Source: Pseudo-nitzschia pungens (lineage: Eukaryota > Bacillariophyta > Bacillariophyceae > Bacillariales > Bacillariaceae). Taken from it: a stretch of 64,000 nucleotides of DNA. Under the pieces are notes generated by a model that saw nothing but the letters and a program-made list of their open reading frames with translations, searched no databases and was not told the DNA's origin. The position numbers and the translations under genes are program-made. The stretch is taken from assembly GCA_037355855.1 (NCBI GenBank), contig CM074766.1:3906001-3970000 (forward strand), given 5' to 3'. Shown here in pieces: positions 59,957 to 64,000 of this stretch (positions within the stretch are counted from its first letter, which is position 1; the number at the start of each line of letters is the position of its first letter).

Positions 59957-61537
59957 ATGGTGTTTCTCAAGACCTCTTCTTCTTCTTCTCGCCTGCTACA
60001 GCTCCTCGTTGTCGTTCCCGCCGCCGCGGGCGCGATCAACTATCCCCTCGGAATTTCCAACTGTCACTACCAGCAATGGTTTGACAAGGCACCGGAAAGG
60101 GTGGCCGTTGCGAGTTCGGGAGCGATCGAAATCATTCTGTCCCTCGGCCTGGCGGATCGCGTTGTCTCCTCCGCTTGGGTAAAGGAGGTGTGGGAGCCCC
60201 TCGAGGAGGACTTTCAAAAGTTCCAACACTACGACAAGTATCCTTCGGCGCAGGAGCTGATGGATTCCAACCCCGACATGATCTACGCAACGTATTCCAG
60301 TGCCTTTGAGGATCCCTCCGATCCCTCCAAGGTGGAGGGTGGCGACCGCTTGAACTTCACGGAAGCCCTCGGACTCGACCAGCCCTGCAGCGTCCTGATC
60401 CCTTCCAACTCCTACGGCGAGAACAAGACGTACTGCCGCGACGAGATCCATGAAGCGGGCATCAACACCTACCTGGCGTCCTCCTACTGCGAGTTTTCCG
60501 AGTATCGGCCAACGTCTGTGTCCGTTGACGCCCTGTACCAAGAAATCTGGGACATTGCCATGATCTTTGATGCCATGGACAGCGCACGAGTCCTCGTGGA
60601 TGACATCGAAGATCACTTCGACCAGGCCCTCGCCATCAGCCAGGCCGGTACCGCCACCAACGAACCCATCCGCGTCTTTTGGCTGGACATGTTCCGGAGT
60701 AAGAGCAACCCCGAGGAAGAGAGGCCCTTTGTTGGGGCCTGCTGCGGTGGACCCCAGATTGTATTGAACAAGGCCGGAGCCGTGAACGTTTTCGAAGACC
60801 AGGGTCTCGAAGATCGGAGAATCTGGGACCGCGTCGAGTGGGACGCCGTCGTGGAGACGGACCCCGACTTGATCGTCCTCATTGAACTCGGAACAGAGAG
60901 CGCAGGTAAGTAAATGCCCGAAGGAGTAGCAGTGGTGGTGCTCTGTGTGTCGACTGTCGACTCGGTGTTCCTCGAAAATATCGTTTCGTTTCTCACGCGC
61001 ACAAGACGTCGTCGGTCACATCCAACAGCGGAAAAGTTGTACAACCTCTGCAACGATCCGGTCCTTCGTGAAATGCGGGCCGTGAAGGAACGCCAATTCT
61101 TGGTGCTCCCCTTCGCTGCCTCCAACGTTGGAGTCCGCCTCGGTGCCGCGGCCTACAACATGGCGGAAGCAATGGCGGCACTGGCTCGTGGCAAACCCCT
61201 GAACTCCTTACAGTTTACCCCCAATGAAGAAGCGGCGGAAGCCGTCTCTCTGAGTGGCCTCAAGGTTTGGACGACTCTTCCAACATGGAACGGGACCGAC
61301 CTCGAAAGTTTTTGTCCCGGATCCCACAAGAACATCGAACTCAAGGAATTGTCGGAGGAATACGAGAGAGGCCTAGTCGTGGAGGAAGGTCTTGCATCCT
61401 GGGCCGTTTCTCTGATCGTTGTCTTATCGGTTGTATCCGTAGGTGTGGCCGGCTTTTTGTTCCGAGTTGTGCAGAAGGAAAAGGCCGGCGATCCCATGTT
61501 TCAGCCGATTGTCAAGGAGGGTGGGGCTTCCGCCTAG
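59957..61537 (+). CDS. FhuD/FBP1-like periplasmic-binding-fold protein with C-terminal membrane anchor
   Basis: Model: exon 1 59957-60905, intron 60906-61028 (GTAAGT...ACAG, phase 1), exon 2 61029-61537; 485 residues. It has a signal peptide (LLQLLVVVPAAAGA), then a class III substrate-binding fold: ERVAVASSGAIEIILSLGLADRVV (first block), LMDSNPDMIYA, IRVFWLDMF, GGPQIVLNKAGAVNVFE, and WDAVVETDPDLIVLIE, all typical of siderophore or metal binding proteins. A membrane helix (WAVSLIVVLSVVSVGVAGF) and a short tail close the protein, so it would be tethered at the cell surface. In Phaeodactylum, FBP1 has this architecture and binds iron siderophores; the same role is inferred here. No ferric reductase gene lies nearby. 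The ligand could be another metal chelate or vitamin. Confidence 0.82.
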
Positions 61538-62264
61538 GTCTCGAAAATATGTGTTTATGTATTGTTGTCAACAGAAAAGAGATTGTGTGGTCTTGCAACC
61601 AGTCTGTCTTCGATGATCGCAGACAAAGAACCTGCGTTTGCATGTCAGAGTCAGCCACACGTGAAACGCATCTCCACTTGCTCCATCATAAAATTACGTT
61701 AGTATTCAATGTTAGCAGAAGTACCTGTACCGTATTACTGGATTTTTTTTCTATTTTCAATACCGTAGAAAAATGGAAAGGAACAGAATACCAATTCACC
61801 TTTCACTTGTTCGATCTGAAGCGATGAATTCAATGAAAAATTGATTGATTGATTGATGATTTTTGATCCATCCATTCTCAATCCGCTGCAAATCGTCTCC
61901 ATCCCTAACCCGATGGGTAACTCGTTTGATAGAAACCGAAGAAGAATACTTCCTTGGGCAGCGGAAAAGTTCCATTATCCTGGAATGATGGGCCTTGAGG
62001 GTGGGTTGGGGACGCATTTGATTCCATTCCTAGAGCGTGTCGGAACACGAGGGACGACGACATGGATGGCATCGGAGAGGAAAGGAAAGGAAAGGAACGA
62101 AACAAACACCCGGATTTTGCAGTTGGTGAAAGACACTTCCTTTTGCCGTTCTTGGGTTTCATGTCCCGTCTTTTTTCCATGTACAGGCAGCAACAATAAA
62201 GTCTTGTAGCAGATATTTTTTCGCCGATGGGCTCTCTTGCAAAGCAGACCGGACAACTTCGAAA
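61538..62264. other. Non-coding spacer
   Basis: 3' flank of the FBP1-like gene. A short open frame at 61853-62209 shows no motif. A 'ggaaaggaaaggaaagg' run (about 62079-62095) is present. Nothing else recognised. Confidence 0.4.
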
Positions 62265-62600
62265 TCACCCTTTCTCTTGTTCGAGGCGAATTTCAAAGCG
62301 TGGCGCATTGCCTCCTACGGCAGTCAACACAACTTGCTTGCTGTTCTGCAGTTCTTCCGACGCAAACTCCAACGCCATGCCATCTTGTGTTGCTGCAGCC
62401 ATGACGACCTCCTCCTCGTTGTTCTTCATTTGTTCGGAAGCGAATTCCAAGGCACTCGCTTGTTTGTGTTATTGCAGCCATCACCAGCTGTTTGTTCTTC
62501 CTGAGTTCATACTAGGAAGCAAAGCACAATGCCAGGCCATTCTCGTTAACAGCCGCACGCACGACCTGCTAGTTGCTCCGGAGTCAGTGGTAAAATAATT
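62265..62600 (-). pseudogene. DUF4116-repeat relic with stop and frameshift
   Basis: The minus strand encodes four DUF4116-style repeats: AAVNENGLALCFAS, then LRKNKQLVMAAITQTSECLG, EQMKNNEEEVVMAAATQDG and EELQNSKQVVLTAVGG. A TAG interrupts the first unit and the second and third units are in different frames. No start codon or partner domain is present. It resembles the relic at 42540-42830 but is not a close copy. Confidence 0.75.
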
Positions 62601-62671
62601 TGATTTCGGGAATCAATTGAACGGATGAATCCCTAGTAAATAGTGACTAAACCCTCAATCTTATTGTAATA

Positions 62672-62762
62672 CTACAAAGTTCTTATCAGCTGTCCCCGGG
62701 TTCTACGTCCCCGACTACTAATTTCTACTGAAACCCGGGGACAGCTGATAGGAATTCTGTAG
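62672..62762. mobile_element. 91-bp palindromic MITE-like element, copy B
   Basis: Same length and nearly the same sequence as 53219-53309, with TA on both sides (62670-62671 and 62763-62764). Differences lie mainly in the left arm ('aaagttct' for 'agaattct') and in one C/G step in the arm. Confidence 0.75.
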
Positions 62763-62782
62763 TATCTTCTTGTAATGAGTGA

Positions 62783-63175
62783 TTCCCGAAACTAATATGT
62801 GTAATATCATATCCTAGTAGATTATATGCCTTCCTTGTTTTTGGGGCCCCCAACGGACACCCATTAAAAACGGATGACAGACAGGCATGCAGAAGGCCTA
62901 TTTTGGAATTTGGAATCTTGTTTCGAAAAACAAAAAATGCTCTCTTTATTCCCTAACTGCGTGTCTATTGACAATTTTTAGCGCGTGATTCTTGTTTTCA
63001 AGATTCCGTTAAAATATGAATTGGTGTTTGAAATCTGGAGGAGGCAAATATGTCTCCTCCAGATTCTGAAAAATCAGTTAATAGATTCTTATTTCTGTGT
63101 GTGTGAGCACATAGATGTATGTGTGCCACGTCACGAACAATGTAATAATACATGTGCATATTAGTTTCGGGAATC
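62783..63175. mobile_element. 393-bp element bounded by 19-bp perfect inverted repeats
   Basis: gattcccgaaactaatatg at 62783-62801 is the exact reverse complement of 63157-63175. The interior has no open frame of note. Target-site duplication is unclear, so this may be a small DNA element or part of a larger retroelement-linked structure. Confidence 0.5.
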
Positions 63176-63360
63176 CGGGTTATTTTGGACGCAGAATATC
63201 AATTATGTCCGCTTTCTGTCTTTGCGACCAATGGATAGAGTACCATTTAAGCTACACCCCCATGCGTTTTTTTTTATAGAACTCCAGATAGTAGTTAAAA
63301 AGTTATGGGATTTAGAAGGTGAGCACAATGTGGGCTAAGTACCGAACTGCCTTGTTGGTA

Positions 63361-64000
63361 GTATGCCATACCCCGGGTCTACTAGTGATTAGAATAGTAG
63401 TGATATGCAAATTGTGAGCTATTGTTTAGTCTATTGCTATCGATCCTCAGCACGGCATGCTCCTCCATGGGACTGTCACGGTTTAATGGTATCCCTGCAA
63501 TAATAGGGATGGACTCTCCTGATATTAACCCGGTCGGTTACAAAGGGAGCAGTTTCAATAGTTACAGTCCCATTACCATGGGCCTTGAGCACTTTATAGG
63601 GTCCTTGCCGAGGGAAGGATAGTTTCGGAACAATGCCCTTCCTTTCCAGGGGGACATAGTCTCCTTCCTTATAGACATGGGGAATCCTCTTCTGGTTCTC
63701 CCGGATATTGCTCTTGTGGATACTCTTTTGTTTCCTCGCTTGGATTGCTTCCCAATCCACTGGGAAGTTTACCAGCATAAACATGTCCCTTCCAAACACC
63801 AGTTGTGCTGGGGAGTACCCCAGGGTGGTGTGGATGGCGCTTCTGATAGCATATGCTGCCTTGGTGGTGAATTCCTCGAAGGGGTCCTTCTCGTGGAGGT
63901 CTCTTTGTTCCAGGTTGAAAGACAATAGGCAGTCCTTCAAGACCTGGTGGATCATCTCCAACACTGAGTTGGATTGTGGGTTCCGAGCCCCACTGGGCTT
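63361..64000 (-). mobile_element. Second copy of the Ty3/gypsy-type element, minus strand, 3' end
   Basis: Reverse complement of the 3' end of the element at the left of the window: integrase C-terminus plus a shortened 3' non-coding region ending at the same 'gacccggggtatggcat' boundary. Part of the left copy's 3' region (around 3730-3835) is missing here. The element continues past the right edge. Confidence 0.85.
63476..64000 (-). CDS. pol: Pol, integrase C-terminal part (partial, open at the right edge)
   Basis: The frame is open from the window edge (KPSGARNPQSNSVLEMIHQV) to a TGA at 63476. It carries the last catalytic Glu of the DDE core and the C-terminal DNA-binding tail (GPYKVLKAHGNGTVTIE). 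It differs from the left copy by scattered substitutions (for example VLEMIH for VLERIH, FMLVNFPVDW for FMPVNFPMDW) and by its end (CRDTIKP instead of CRDSPEPEK). No break is seen within the visible part. Confidence 0.88.
   Translation of the reverse strand, partial: KPSGARNPQSNSVLEMIHQVLKDCLLSFNLEQRDLHEKDPFEEFTTKAAYAIRSAIHTTLGYSPAQLVFGRDMFMLVNFPVDWEAIQARKQKSIHKSNIRENQKRIPHVYKEGDYVPLERKGIVPKLSFPRQGPYKVLKAHGNGTVTIETAPFVTDRVNIRRVHPYYCRDTIKP

Larger units (their letters stand above)
62601..63360. other. Non-coding spacer with inverted-repeat elements
   Basis: It holds the 91-bp element copy B (62672-62762), the inverted repeats bounding 62783-63175, and the block 63175-63353 similar to 38858-39045. 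No gene. Confidence 0.6.

Overview
This window looks like nuclear DNA of a diatom. The evidence is a set of short-intron genes with GTGAGT/GTAAGT donors, secreted proteins rich in Ser/Pro, Lys/Tyr or Asn/Asp, a FhuD-like membrane-anchored binding protein of the diatom FBP1 type, plant-type LRRs fused to a multi-pass membrane domain, DUF4116 relics and Ty3/gypsy-type retroelements. The genus cannot be fixed from the sequence. Coding islands are GC-rich and single-copy; the spacers are AT-rich and full of simple repeats, palindromes and small mobile elements.

Layout. 1-5.3 kb: a Ty3/gypsy-type element (gag end, pol, 3' region) abutting the integrase end of a second, diverged element. 5.3-7.9 kb: degenerate repeats, including a small fold-back minisatellite. 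8.0-10.9 kb: copper amine oxidase (2 exons). 14.05-21.2 kb: a 26-exon membrane LRR gene in which 22 consecutive exons each encode one LRR, including a young 350-bp exon-pair amplification. 24.1-25.4 kb (-): mitochondrial succinate dehydrogenase iron-sulphur subunit. 27.5-29.4 kb: peroxisomal FMN-dependent 2-hydroxy-acid oxidase (ends SRL). 30.5-32.3 kb (-): aldo-keto reductase. 33.5-35.8 kb: secreted PST-rich fasciclin-domain protein. 37.1-38.3 kb (-): EamA/DMT transporter. 39.9-42.0 kb (-): broken tyrosine-recombinase (Crypton-like) gene. 43.2-46.9 kb: a large fold-back element made of two oppositely oriented minisatellite arrays. 47.0 kb: tRNA-Leu(CAG). 48.7-52.9 kb: secreted Lys-, Tyr- and Ser/Pro-rich protein, a candidate silica-matrix protein. 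54.9-57.7 kb: Asn/Asp/Tyr-rich single-pass membrane protein. 60.0-61.5 kb: FBP1-like binding protein. 62.3-64 kb: DUF4116 relic, small inverted-repeat elements, and a second copy of the first retroelement in opposite orientation.

Gene models were built by joining reading frames at splice sites that keep phase and restore family motifs, so several genes are longer than any single open frame. The metabolic genes (amine oxidase, hydroxy-acid oxidase, SDHB, AKR) are unlinked housekeeping functions; there is no operon-like logic. Three neighbouring genes (48.7-61.5 kb) and the fasciclin gene are all secretory-pathway products, but the sequence does not prove a shared process. The most distinctive signals are the fold-back minisatellite, the one-LRR-per-exon gene with recent exon amplification, the candidate biomineralisation protein, and several TA-flanked palindromic MITE-like elements.
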